From assembly GCA_021803035.1 (NCBI GenBank), contig JAJZME010000060.1, forward strand, positions 1-32,274: DNA of 32,274 nucleotides, given 5' to 3'. Positions 17,295 to 24,738 of the stretch are shown here, piece by piece. Source of the DNA: Acidobacteriota bacterium. Lineage in GTDB: Bacteria > Acidobacteriota > Terriglobia > Terriglobales > Acidobacteriaceae. The notes beneath the pieces are model-generated. The model searched no databases. It worked only from the letters and a program-made list of their open reading frames with translations, and had not been told where the DNA came from. Position 1 is the stretch's first letter, and each line of letters starts with the position of its first letter. A program made the translations under genes and the position numbers.

Positions 17295-17392
17295 GACGCG
17301 ATTTAAATGCAAAAGGATCGACATCCGGCTGGAAAAGCGCGGCCGCTAGCCTCACCATGCGGCACGGCTACGCTCCTCGAAGCGCGATGATG

Positions 17393-17710
17393 CTACCGCT
17401 CCAGCTCGTCGAGCATCGCCTGCATCTCGCTTTGCGCATGGCTATTGCCGCTTCGCGCCGCGCATCCGATGCCGGCTTTAAGCTGTTCGATGGCCTCGGC
17501 GCTCCGCCCGGCCCCGGCAAGCGTCTGCGCGGCCATGAAGTACCCGGCGGCATACTCCGGGTCGTTGGCCAGCAGTGTTCCGAACTCGCCCAGCGCCGCC
17601 TCGATCTCCCCGCCCTTCACCAATTCCATGGCGAGACCGTACCGTGCCAGGCTGTTTTTCGGGTCGAGCGCCAGAATTTCCCTGAGCCCCGCGATCTTGT
17701 CCATGCCCAT
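17393..17710 (-). CDS. Small TPR-repeat protein
   Basis: Protein of 105 residues with roughly two tetratricopeptide-like helical repeats: LREILALDPKNSLARYGLAMELVKGGEIEAAL (about 9-40) and FGTLLANDPEYAAGYFMAAQTLAGAGRSAEAIEQL (about 43-77), then a Ser/Gln-containing tail ending MLDELER. It has no signal peptide or membrane segment, so it is probably a cytoplasmic protein-protein adaptor. The ATG at 17710 is preferred because GGAAG lies about 9 nt upstream; an in-frame ATG at 17740 would add ten residues. It lies 110 nt upstream of the glycosyltransferase on the same strand and could be co-transcribed with it. Function unknown. Confidence 0.75.
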   Translation of the reverse strand: MGMDKIAGLREILALDPKNSLARYGLAMELVKGGEIEAALGEFGTLLANDPEYAAGYFMAAQTLAGAGRSAEAIEQLKAGIGCAARSGNSHAQSEMQAMLDELER

Positions 17711-17896
17711 TGCCTGCGCTTCCTTGAAGTTTTGTGGCATCGCAAAAATTTGCGAAATTGTCCCGAATTGTCGAAACTGGAACAGGCGGTTTCGCTTGAT
17801 CGTCCGGCCGGATCCGCCGCCAGGCTTCCTTATTGTAGCTGGCGGTGAAGTCGGGCGGGAAGGCGAACGATACCAACGGCAGCGGAGCGGTTGCGC

Positions 17897-18439
17897 ATGA
17901 GCGAAATTGAAGCCAACGTCACGGTGCGCACTGTAGCCAGCACACAGTCGGAGATGACCGAGCTCATCCTGCCCAACGATACCAACACGCTGGGGCACCT
18001 GCTGGGCGGCCGCCTGATGCACTTTATCGATCTGACCGGCGCCATGGCCGCCTACCGCCACTCGCGCTCGCATGTCGTCACCGCGGCCATGGATCATATC
18101 GACTTTATCCAGCCCGTGCACCTGGGCGATCTGGTCACGCTCAAGTCCAGCGTAAACCGGGCCTTTACCACCTCCATGGAGGTGGGCGTAAAGGTGTGGG
18201 CCGAGAATACGCGCACGGCATCCATTGCCCACGTGGCCAGCGCCTATCTGGTCTTCGTAGCCATCGACATGGAAGGGCGCCGGCAAAGAGTTCCTCAACT
18301 GCTCCCCGAGACACCCGACGAGATTCGCCGCTCTGAAGACGCCTTGCGCCGCCGCGAGTATCGCGAGGCGGAAGCCGTGCGCCGCAAAAATGCAAAATTA
18401 ACTGCCGCCAGGCAAGCTGAGACGGCCAAACAGTTGTAA
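17897..18439 (+). CDS. Acyl-CoA thioesterase, hotdog fold (YciA/YkhA-like)
   Basis: Hydrolyses acyl-CoA in the cytoplasm. The 180-residue protein has the single hotdog domain of the BFIT/YciA group: MTELILPNDTNTLGHLLGGRLMHFIDLTGAMAAYRH (about 18-53) with the active-site region around the conserved Asn/Gly/Asp positions, followed by DHIDFIQPVHLGDLVTLKSSVNRAFTTSMEVGVKVWAEN. The C-terminal 35 residues are charged (Arg/Glu/Lys) and coil-like. The ATG at 17897 is preferred over TTG at 17891 because GGAG lies at a workable distance (about 17884). The gene is divergent from the TPR gene and followed 54 nt later by the BtuF-like gene. Chain-length preference is not predictable. Confidence 0.92.
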   Translation: MSEIEANVTVRTVASTQSEMTELILPNDTNTLGHLLGGRLMHFIDLTGAMAAYRHSRSHVVTAAMDHIDFIQPVHLGDLVTLKSSVNRAFTTSMEVGVKVWAENTRTASIAHVASAYLVFVAIDMEGRRQRVPQLLPETPDEIRRSEDALRRREYREAEAVRRKNAKLTAARQAETAKQL

Positions 18440-18493
18440 GAGACCTGATCGCGCAAAGTTTACGACGGGCCTGAAAACAATTTTTCAGCGATC

Positions 18494-19363
18494 ATGCCAC
18501 TCAGTCCTGCATCGCCGGCTGTCCGCACGGACTTTCCACGGCGCATCGTCTGTTTGACCGACGAAACCGCCGAGATTCTCTATCTGCTCGGCGAGCAGGA
18601 CCGGATCGTCGGCGTTTCGGTTTACGCCTCCCGTCCCGCCGATATACGGCGCAAGCCGCGTGTGTCGGCCTTTCGCGACGGCAATGTCGACAAGATTCTG
18701 GCTCTCGAGCCCGATCTCGTGCTGACCTTTTCCGACGTGCAGGCCGAAATTACCAGCCAGCTCGTCCTGCGCGGAGCTACGGTGATGAACTTCAACCAGC
18801 GCAGCATCGCGGAGATCCTTGACGTCATTGCCGTCCTTTCGCGGCTGGTCGGCAGGCCAGCCGAAGGTCAGGATCTCGCCAATGCGCTGCGCCGCAGCCT
18901 CGATGCCATCGCCTCTTCGGCCAAGGCCTTCCCGCGCAGACCGCGCGTATTTTTTGAGGAGTGGAACGATCCGCTGATCAGCGGTATTCGCTGGGTCGAC
19001 GAGCTGATCGAGATTGCTGGCGGCCTCACTATCTTTCCCGAACTGCGGAAGTGCGGGAAATCCAAAGACCGGGTGGTCGATCCGGCGGCTGTCGTTGCCC
19101 GCGATCCCGAGGTCATTTTCGCCTCCTGGTGCGGAATGAAAGTGGACGTGCGGCAAATCTGTTCCCGCCCGGGCTGGACCTCGACAACCGCCGCACGGAA
19201 CAGGCATATCTACGAGATTCCCTCCAACTGCATCCTGCAGCCCGGTCCCGCATCGTTGACAGAGGGGGTGCGCCAGTTGCACGCAATCCTGGCGCGCGTA
19301 GCCGGCGTAGAGATCCCAGCCTCGCTCCAGCCCGCGGAAATGAGCACTCCCTGCCTCCTGTAA
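18494..19363 (+). CDS. BtuF-like cobalamin/metallophore-binding protein without signal peptide
   Basis: 289-residue member of the helical-backbone metal-receptor fold (BtuF/FepB type). The N-terminal lobe has RIVCLTDETAEILYLLGEQDRIVGVSVYA and KPRVSAFRDGNVDKILALEPDLVLTFSD; a central backbone helix leads to the C-terminal lobe with FEEWNDPLISGIRWVDELIEIAGG and DPEVIFASWCG. Such proteins usually deliver vitamin B12 or a siderophore to an ABC importer from the periplasm. Here the N-terminus (MPLSPASPAVRTDFPRR) has no hydrophobic signal segment, and no permease or ATPase gene is adjacent. It may therefore be a cytoplasmic carrier, or its start is mis-set upstream. No B12 riboswitch is seen in the 54-nt leader. 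No clear Shine-Dalgarno precedes the ATG. Confidence 0.85.
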   Translation: MPLSPASPAVRTDFPRRIVCLTDETAEILYLLGEQDRIVGVSVYASRPADIRRKPRVSAFRDGNVDKILALEPDLVLTFSDVQAEITSQLVLRGATVMNFNQRSIAEILDVIAVLSRLVGRPAEGQDLANALRRSLDAIASSAKAFPRRPRVFFEEWNDPLISGIRWVDELIEIAGGLTIFPELRKCGKSKDRVVDPAAVVARDPEVIFASWCGMKVDVRQICSRPGWTSTTAARNRHIYEIPSNCILQPGPASLTEGVRQLHAILARVAGVEIPASLQPAEMSTPCLL

Positions 19364-19468
19364 AATTTAGTCAGGCTGTCTTGCACGATGGATTCTTTCT
19401 GTGTCGGCCTGAGCTCCGCGTAGCGGAGAAGTGTGAGAGAACGAAGGTTTCGAAAAGGAGTTTTGACC

Positions 19469-20299
19469 ATGGCCCATTCACCTGCCATGCCTTCCCCCGT
19501 AGCATTGCCCGGCGTCTCCAAGATCATCGCCGTCGGTTCCGGCAAAGGCGGCGTGGGCAAAACCACCGTCGCCGTCAATCTGGCCATTGCGCTTTCCAAG
19601 CTGGGCCGGCGCGTGGGCCTTATCGATGCCGACGTTTACGGCCCCAACGTGCCGCTCATGATGGGATCAAGCGAGCAGCCTAGGATCGGGCCGGGCAACA
19701 TGATCGTGCCCAACGAGAGGCACGGCATCAAGACCATCTCCATCGGTTACATTGCCCCCGGTGACAAGCCGATGGTGATGCGCGGGCCCATGCTTCACCA
19801 GATCATTCGGCAGTTTCTGCAACAGGTGGACTGGGGCGAGCTGGACTACCTGATCGTCGATCTGCCGCCCGGCACCGGCGACGTGGTCATCTCGCTGGTG
19901 CAAACCGTCCCGCTCACCGGCGCGGTGGTGGTTTCCACGCCCAGCGATGTGAGCCTGGAAGACGCGCGCAAGGCTCTGGAGATGTTCGCGCAGGTCAACG
20001 TGGATGTATTGGGCATCGTCGAAAACATGAGCCATTTCACCTGCCCCCACTGCCACCAGCAAGTTGACATCTTTTCCAAGGGCGGAGCCGAGCGCACGGC
20101 AAAGCAGTTCAACGTGCCGTTTCTGGGAGCCATTGAGCTGATTCCCGCCATCCGCGAGGGCGGCGATCGCGGCCTCCCCGTCACGCTGGCCGGCCCCAAG
20201 AGCCCGCAGGCGGCGGAGTTCTACGCCGTGACGGAGAAGCTGATCGAGCAGGCGGAAGCCGCGGCAGCCGCGGCCAGCGACATACTGGAAATCAGCTAG
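19469..20299 (+). CDS. mrp: Mrp/NBP35-family iron-sulfur carrier ATPase
   Basis: Cytoplasmic P-loop ATPase that carries and hands on [4Fe-4S] clusters. The 276-residue protein has the deviant Walker A GSGKGGVGKTTVAVNLA (about 24-40), IDADVYGPNVPLM (about 53-65), the YLIVDLPPGTGD motif (about 130-141) and the paired cysteines TCPHC (about 191-195) for the bridging cluster at the dimer interface. The N-terminal DUF59 domain present in many Mrp proteins is absent. AAAAGGAG (19453-19460) precedes the ATG at 19469, deciding against a 12-residue longer in-frame start. An imperfect hairpin follows at 20330-20358. No isc or suf genes are near. Confidence 0.95.
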   Translation: MAHSPAMPSPVALPGVSKIIAVGSGKGGVGKTTVAVNLAIALSKLGRRVGLIDADVYGPNVPLMMGSSEQPRIGPGNMIVPNERHGIKTISIGYIAPGDKPMVMRGPMLHQIIRQFLQQVDWGELDYLIVDLPPGTGDVVISLVQTVPLTGAVVVSTPSDVSLEDARKALEMFAQVNVDVLGIVENMSHFTCPHCHQQVDIFSKGGAERTAKQFNVPFLGAIELIPAIREGGDRGLPVTLAGPKSPQAAEFYAVTEKLIEQAEAAAAAASDILEIS

Positions 20300-20329
20300 G
20301 AAATGCGCGGCCGGGCGAATCACTCGCAC

Positions 20330-20358
20330 GCCGGCTGCGCCCCATCCGCGCAACCGGC
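20330..20358 (+). terminator. Imperfect hairpin after mrp
   Basis: GCCGG-C-TGCGC (20330-20340) pairs with GCGCA-A-CCGGC (20348-20358) with one internal mismatch and a 7-nt loop, starting 30 nt after the mrp stop. No T-run, so terminator by position and pairing only. Confidence 0.45.
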
Positions 20359-20406
20359 GCCCGCAGATCCTGCACGCTGAAAATGCTAGGAATCAGCTCA
20401 CGCAGG

Positions 20407-20556
20407 CTACGAATTCATCGCAGCAGCCGATGCGGCGGCGTGAAGATCGCGCCTGGCCTGCTTGTTGGCTTTTTTCAACTCGCTCCTGGTCTTAACATTG
20501 GGCCCGCCAAGCCTCCGAATGGCCTTGCCGCGGCTCTCCCGATGAGGGCCGGACAT
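20407..20556 (-). CDS. Possible small basic protein (hypothetical)
   Basis: Frame of 49 codons starting at the ATG at 20556 (MSGPHRESRGK...) with AAGGA about 5 nt upstream on the minus strand. The product is strongly basic (many Arg and Lys, with RSELKKANKQARRDLH predicted helical) and ends in an Ala-rich tail. It resembles no family I know. It would be antisense to nothing and convergent with mrp. The start signal and amphipathic helix favour it, the short length and lack of known relatives argue against it. Confidence 0.35.
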   Translation of the reverse strand: MSGPHRESRGKAIRRLGGPNVKTRSELKKANKQARRDLHAAASAAAMNS

Positions 20557-20650
20557 GCTGATCCTTGTGCATTTGTGCAGCCAGACCAACTTTCCCGCTC
20601 ACCGCAGGAGACCGCAAAACACCTCACCCGAACGGAGCACCCACAAACTG

Positions 20651-21085
20651 GTCAAGCCCTGTGCGTCCCAACCCATGCAAATCCAACACCTTACGTTTGC
20701 AGGTAATTTCCGTCCCTTCGCACAGAATAGAAATATCAGCACCTCTACACGCCAGCCCACGGAGAACACCAGCATGATCGAGGCAATCCCTTCGGCTTCA
20801 TCCGAAATCCCGACCCGCCCGCTTGCCCCCGTGCAGCTTGTCGCCACTGGCAATCTGGCCACCGCTCAGGTCGCCCGGAGTGCGCCCCGCGAGCCCATAC
20901 CACCGGCCGTGATCGCACCCACCCCCCCTAAAATATTTTTCTTTTCCACAGATTTTTTGCAGGCATTTTTGTTTTCCGCGAAATACACCGATCCGGATAC
21001 CCTCACTTACCGCATTGCAGTACGCCTGTTCCTCGTCGCCCGCTTTACCAGCCTTTTGTCGCAACTCAGGTATCGGATAAGTTCG
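20651..21085 (+). repeat. Dispersed intergenic element, copy B
   Basis: Partner of copy A, same orientation, 6 kb away. Block 1 (20651-about 20785) and block 2 (20928-21025, fading to about 21085) each align to copy A without gaps; the spacer between them is 70 nt longer here. It keeps the inverted repeat TGCAAA (20676-20681) / TTTGCA (20696-20701), GGAG (20761-20764) 9 nt before ATG (20774), a run of seven C (20922-20928) and the AAAATATTTT core. From the ATG an open frame of 177 codons runs to 21307 and passes through block 2 (reading PPKIFFFSTDFLQA). The corresponding block 2 frame in copy A is not in phase with its own ATG. The element lies between mrp and the CadC-like regulator in a gene-poor stretch. 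Confidence 0.85.
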
Positions 21086-21672
21086 CAAATTCGCTGCGAC
21101 CACGCTGGCTCCTTCAGCGCGGTTAGCGCGGCTGTTGCAACGCATCGAGATAGGATCTGCGCGGCCTGCAGCAGTGCTACTTATCTCCGACATACCGGAA
21201 GCACTGAGAATGCCTGCAAACATTATATGTTTTTAATGAACCTATCCTTGCCGCAACCATCGCTTCACGCTCCGGTTCGCGCAACATCGAGTTACCAAGT
21301 TATCTAGGACATAACCAGTCACCACATCTGCGGGGCATGTGGTCGATGTGGCCTTACACGGAGGGTAGAGGAAACAAGGCGAACCATACCAGGGGGTTCA
21401 TTCCTCGCCGGCAGGAATTCGAATCTGCTCGGCGAATGATTGAATCGCTGCTCCCGCAGTGGCCGCGGCAGAATCAATAGGGAACTAAATGTCCGGTGAC
21501 GCAATCACTTCCAGTAATTCCTCCGCAAGAATCCGCAGAGGAGGCTGCGAATGATGGTTGAAGTGAGTGGGGGGGGCATCATTTCCCCGCGCAGCGCCCA
21601 GCCAATTGTTAAGGAGAAAATCGATAAATCAATCCGTGCAAAACATCTCCCACGAAACGCCATTTTTTGCTG
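21086..21672. other. Gene-poor stretch upstream of CadC-like regulator
   Basis: About 590 bases without a supported gene. The first 220 bases are the tail of the frame open through repeat copy B. A run of eight G lies at 21569-21576. A small inverted repeat CCACAT...ATGTGG sits near 21324-21344. The stretch ATTTTTTGC near 21662 faintly echoes the core of repeat block 2. The short minus-strand frame 21505-21693 has no start signal that I trust. Confidence 0.4.
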
Positions 21673-21702
21673 TAGACATTTTTCGTTAGCCAAGCCTATA
21701 AT
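21673..21702 (+). promoter_or_regulatory. Sigma-70 promoter of the CadC-like gene
   Basis: TAGACA (21673-21678, 5 of 6 to TTGACA) and a perfect TATAAT (21697-21702) are separated by 18 nt. Transcription would begin near 21709, giving a leader of about 120 nt. Confidence 0.65.
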
Positions 21703-21765
21703 CAGTCGCCATAGTGGGCCCTAGTGCAGAGATGTTCCCAAGCGTAGTTTCCCTGGCCCCAAACG

Positions 21766-21797
21766 TCCTTAAGATCGTCCTAAAGTGATCTTAAAGA
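21766..21797 (+). promoter_or_regulatory. Three tandem 9-bp direct repeats (candidate winged-helix sites)
   Basis: TCCTTAAGA (21766), TCCTAAAGT (21778) and TCTTAAAGA (21789) are spaced 12 and 11 bp, one helical turn apart, as in OmpR/PhoB-type binding sites. They lie in the leader, about 33-64 nt before the CadC-like ATG. The same bases also contain the palindrome TTAAGATC-N10-GATCTTAA (21769-21794), so a dimeric operator is an alternative reading. Confidence 0.45.
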
Positions 21798-21829
21798 TTT
21801 ATTGTGCGCACTAACTGCCAAGACAAGAT

Positions 21830-23746
21830 ATGAATGAATCTTACGAATTCGGTGGCTTTGTCCTGAATCCGGAGGAACGACTGCTGCTTCGCGACGGCAA
21901 GCCGATTCCCCTTACACCCAAGGCGTTTGAATTGCTTCTCGTTCTTGTCCAGCACAGCGGACACCTTGTCGAAAAGGACAAGTTGTTGAGTGCTGTCTGG
22001 GCAGATGTCGCCGTGGAGGAAGGGAATCTTGCGGTGCTCATTTCGCACCTGCGCAAGGCGCTTGGTGACGACCGCGAATCGCACATTTTCATTGAGACGG
22101 TGCCGCATCACGGTTATCGCTTTGTCGCTCCGGTCACCCAGAGGATCGAAACGCCAGTCATACCCAGTGAACCAATCTCCCAGGATCAGCCGCTGGAGCC
22201 AGCAGAGGCGGTTTCAGGCAGCAGACCGGGTCGGGTCCGCCAGATGTGGCTTCGTCCCGGCAGTTCGTTCGCTCTCATCGTCTTTGTTGTGTGCGCCACC
22301 GCGCTCGTTTGGCACGTCACTGGATACCGCAGCACGGTGGCCGCCAGCGTGGGCCCAATCCATTCCCTGGCCATACTTCCCTTTCAGGAAATCGGTGGGG
22401 GAAACGGCGCCAACTACCTCGGAGAAGGCACCGCCGATGCCATCATTACCCGCCTCAGCCGATTTAACACGCTCATTGTGCGTCCCACGAGCGCCATTGA
22501 GCGCTACCAGAAATCGACCCTTACTCCAGTTCAAATTGGGAAGCAGCAGTCCGTAGATGCGGTGCTCGAGGGCCTCATCCAGCGCCAGGGCGACCGGGTT
22601 CGCCTCACCGTCCAACTCGTTCGCGTACGGGACTCCGCCACGCTATGGGCCAACTCGTTTGATGAGAAGTACACGAATATCTTCTCCCTCGAAGATGAGA
22701 TCTCAGAGCGCGTAGCACGGTCGTTGCAGGTTCATCTTTCCAGTGCGGAAGTCAGGCGCATGTCCCGCCAGCCTACGGAAAGCCCCGCCGCCTACGACGC
22801 CTACCTGAAGGGACGCTATTTCTGGAACGAGCGCACCACCAATGCGGTTTATCGTGGGCTGAAATACTTCCGTCAGGCTATTCAACTCGATCCGCATTAC
22901 GCCGACGCTTATGAAGGTGTCGCAGACTCGTACGCGATCCTGGGGCTTTTCGCTTCCATCCCGCCGAACCAGGCCTTTCCCATTGCTCGGCAGGCCGCGC
23001 TCAAGGCGCTCAGCATGGATGATTCTCTCGCCGATGCCCATGCCACACTCGGCCTGATTGACTTTTATTACAACTGGGACGGGGCCGCCGCTGAAGATGA
23101 ATTCCAGCGTGCGTTGACTATAGACCCCCATTACGCAATGGGCCACTCCTGGAGCGGCCTGGCCTTGGTCGCCATGGGGCACTTGCAGGATGCCGTCACG
23201 GAGTCGCAGTGTGCCATCAATGACGATCCCCTCTCCATGAGCGTGAACACCAACTCTGGCTGGACCATGTTTCTTGCCGGCCATACGGACGAGGCTCTTC
23301 GAATCCTGCGGAAAGCCATCAGATTTAATCCTGATTTCGCGCGAGCGCACTTCCGTCTTGGAATTATTTATGAAGCTCAAGGCCACTTCCATCAGGCCAT
23401 AGAGCAATTCAAGAAGGCCATCCAGTTTTCCTCGAACGATAATCCCTATTATGAAGCCCGGTTGGGTGTTGCTTACGCTGAAGCGGGCGACACGCCCGAA
23501 GCAAGGCAGGTGCTGCAAGTGTTGCGCGCCCGCGCGCGCACCGAGTATATACCCGCATTCACTTTTTTTCTGATTTATGCGGGATTGCACGATAGGCAAG
23601 CCGCTTGTAATTGGCTGCAGAAGGCGTTGGTGGATCACTCCACCGGTATGCCCTTTCTCAAAGAAGATCCCTCTTTAGCAGGCTTCCGTTCAGATCACCG
23701 GCTTGTGGCAGTCGTACAGCACCTTAACTTCTATAGCCCCGGATAA
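21830..23746 (+). CDS. CadC-like membrane regulator: winged helix + TM + TolB/FlgO-like + TPR
   Basis: One-component membrane regulator of 638 residues. Residues about 5-102 form an OmpR/PhoB-type winged helix (FGGFVLNPEERLLLRDGKPIPLTPKAFELL, then VPHHGYRFVAPV). One membrane helix spans about 147-165 (FALIVFVVCATALVW). The outer part begins with a TolB/FlgO-like segment (SLAILPFQEIG, about 179-189) that continues through EGTADAIITRLSRF and ends near 300, followed by TPR repeats over about 330-600 (DPHYADAYEGVADSYAILG, DDSLADAHATLGLIDF, NPDFARAHFRLGIIYEAQGHFHQAIEQF). This architecture is common in Acidobacteriota. The DNA-binding domain would act from the membrane on nearby promoters, possibly on its own leader repeats. 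The Shine-Dalgarno is weak. The stimulus is unknown. Confidence 0.9.
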   Translation: MNESYEFGGFVLNPEERLLLRDGKPIPLTPKAFELLLVLVQHSGHLVEKDKLLSAVWADVAVEEGNLAVLISHLRKALGDDRESHIFIETVPHHGYRFVAPVTQRIETPVIPSEPISQDQPLEPAEAVSGSRPGRVRQMWLRPGSSFALIVFVVCATALVWHVTGYRSTVAASVGPIHSLAILPFQEIGGGNGANYLGEGTADAIITRLSRFNTLIVRPTSAIERYQKSTLTPVQIGKQQSVDAVLEGLIQRQGDRVRLTVQLVRVRDSATLWANSFDEKYTNIFSLEDEISERVARSLQVHLSSAEVRRMSRQPTESPAAYDAYLKGRYFWNERTTNAVYRGLKYFRQAIQLDPHYADAYEGVADSYAILGLFASIPPNQAFPIARQAALKALSMDDSLADAHATLGLIDFYYNWDGAAAEDEFQRALTIDPHYAMGHSWSGLALVAMGHLQDAVTESQCAINDDPLSMSVNTNSGWTMFLAGHTDEALRILRKAIRFNPDFARAHFRLGIIYEAQGHFHQAIEQFKKAIQFSSNDNPYYEARLGVAYAEAGDTPEARQVLQVLRARARTEYIPAFTFFLIYAGLHDRQAACNWLQKALVDHSTGMPFLKEDPSLAGFRSDHRLVAVVQHLNFYSPG

Positions 23747-23910
23747 GCCTGCACTATGCGCTGTTGTAAGTCAGAAATAAGCTCGGGAATGCAGTGCGCA
23801 AGGATGAGGGCCGTCGTCGGCGCCTGGGACTGGCTGCTTTTCGTAGTTTGAATTCCGTTGTCAATGTCCATTTGTCGCCTAACTCTATCGCTTGCAGTGG
23901 AGGAGGTTAG

Positions 23911-24738
23911 ATGAGTCTGCCCTCGCGCAGCGTAACGCTAACCCAAGTGACTGTATGGAGCGACGGCAAGGTCCACTCGCTTCAAGATACGCTCGCAGCC
24001 GAAGAGCCCCTGGAAATGCGCATCAATGGTGTGCCGCTGAATGTAACCATGCGGACGCCGGGGCACGATCTTGAGCTCACTGCGGGGTTCCTGTTGACGG
24101 AAGGCATTATCGACTCGCGGGATCAACTTGCTGGAATTCGCGCAGCGGCGCCGGACTCGATTGCAAATCGAAATGTCGTTGAAGTCGAATTAGCCAACAC
24201 GACGTTTGTGCCGAAAGATCTGCAACGGAATTTTTTCGCCGCATCGAGCTGCGGTATATGTGGTAAAGCGTCCATTGAAGCAATTCGCCGTCGCGGGTTA
24301 CGCACTCCGGATCGCAGTTTTCGAGTCGCTCCCCAGGTGCTGTGTCAAATACCGGACGTCCTGCGCAACAAACAGGCAATTTTCGATCGGACCGGTGGTC
24401 TTCATGCCGCGGCACTCTTCGATGCGCAAGGAAGCCTGGTTGCGCTGTGCGAAGACATCGGCCGGCATAATGCGGTCGATAAAGTGGTCGGATGGGCCTT
24501 GCTCCGTGACCTTTTGCCGCTTAGCCGTTATATCCTGCTCGTGAGCGGGAGAGGTGGGTTTGAAATTGCCCAGAAGGCGTTGGCCGCCGGGGTTCCGGTC
24601 GTCGTTGGTGTGTCAGCGCCGTCCAGTCTTGCAGTCAGACTCGCGCGGGAACTTGATTTAACGCTGATTGGCTTTTTGCGTGGAAGACGGTTCGTGGTTT
24701 ACTCCGGCAGCTTTCGGTGCCTGACAAATAGGCTTTAG
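23911..24738 (+). CDS. fdhD: Formate dehydrogenase accessory sulfurtransferase FdhD
   Basis: Transfers sulfur from a cysteine desulfurase to the molybdenum cofactor of formate dehydrogenases. The 275-residue protein shows EEPLEMRINGVPLNVTMRTPGHDLELTAGFLLTEGI (about 31-66), the two functional cysteines in SSCGICGK (Cys114 and Cys117), then the C-terminal signature DIGRHNAVDKVVG, LLVSGRGGFEIAQKALAAGVPVVVGVSAPSSLAV. GGAGGAGG directly before the ATG is a strong ribosome binding site. No formate dehydrogenase, molybdopterin or other maturation gene is in the window, so it serves an enzyme encoded elsewhere. It stands alone between the CadC-like regulator and a 567-nt spacer. Confidence 0.96.
   Translation: MSLPSRSVTLTQVTVWSDGKVHSLQDTLAAEEPLEMRINGVPLNVTMRTPGHDLELTAGFLLTEGIIDSRDQLAGIRAAAPDSIANRNVVEVELANTTFVPKDLQRNFFAASSCGICGKASIEAIRRRGLRTPDRSFRVAPQVLCQIPDVLRNKQAIFDRTGGLHAAALFDAQGSLVALCEDIGRHNAVDKVVGWALLRDLLPLSRYILLVSGRGGFEIAQKALAAGVPVVVGVSAPSSLAVRLARELDLTLIGFLRGRRFVVYSGSFRCLTNRL

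Noticed and set aside
21400..21440. TTCGAATC resembling a tRNA T-loop
   Set aside because: No matching acceptor stem, anticodon arm or D-arm could be built around it.
22703..23638. 311-codon open frame antisense to the CadC-like regulator
   Set aside because: Overlaps well-formed TPR repeats on the sense strand and lacks a ribosome binding site.
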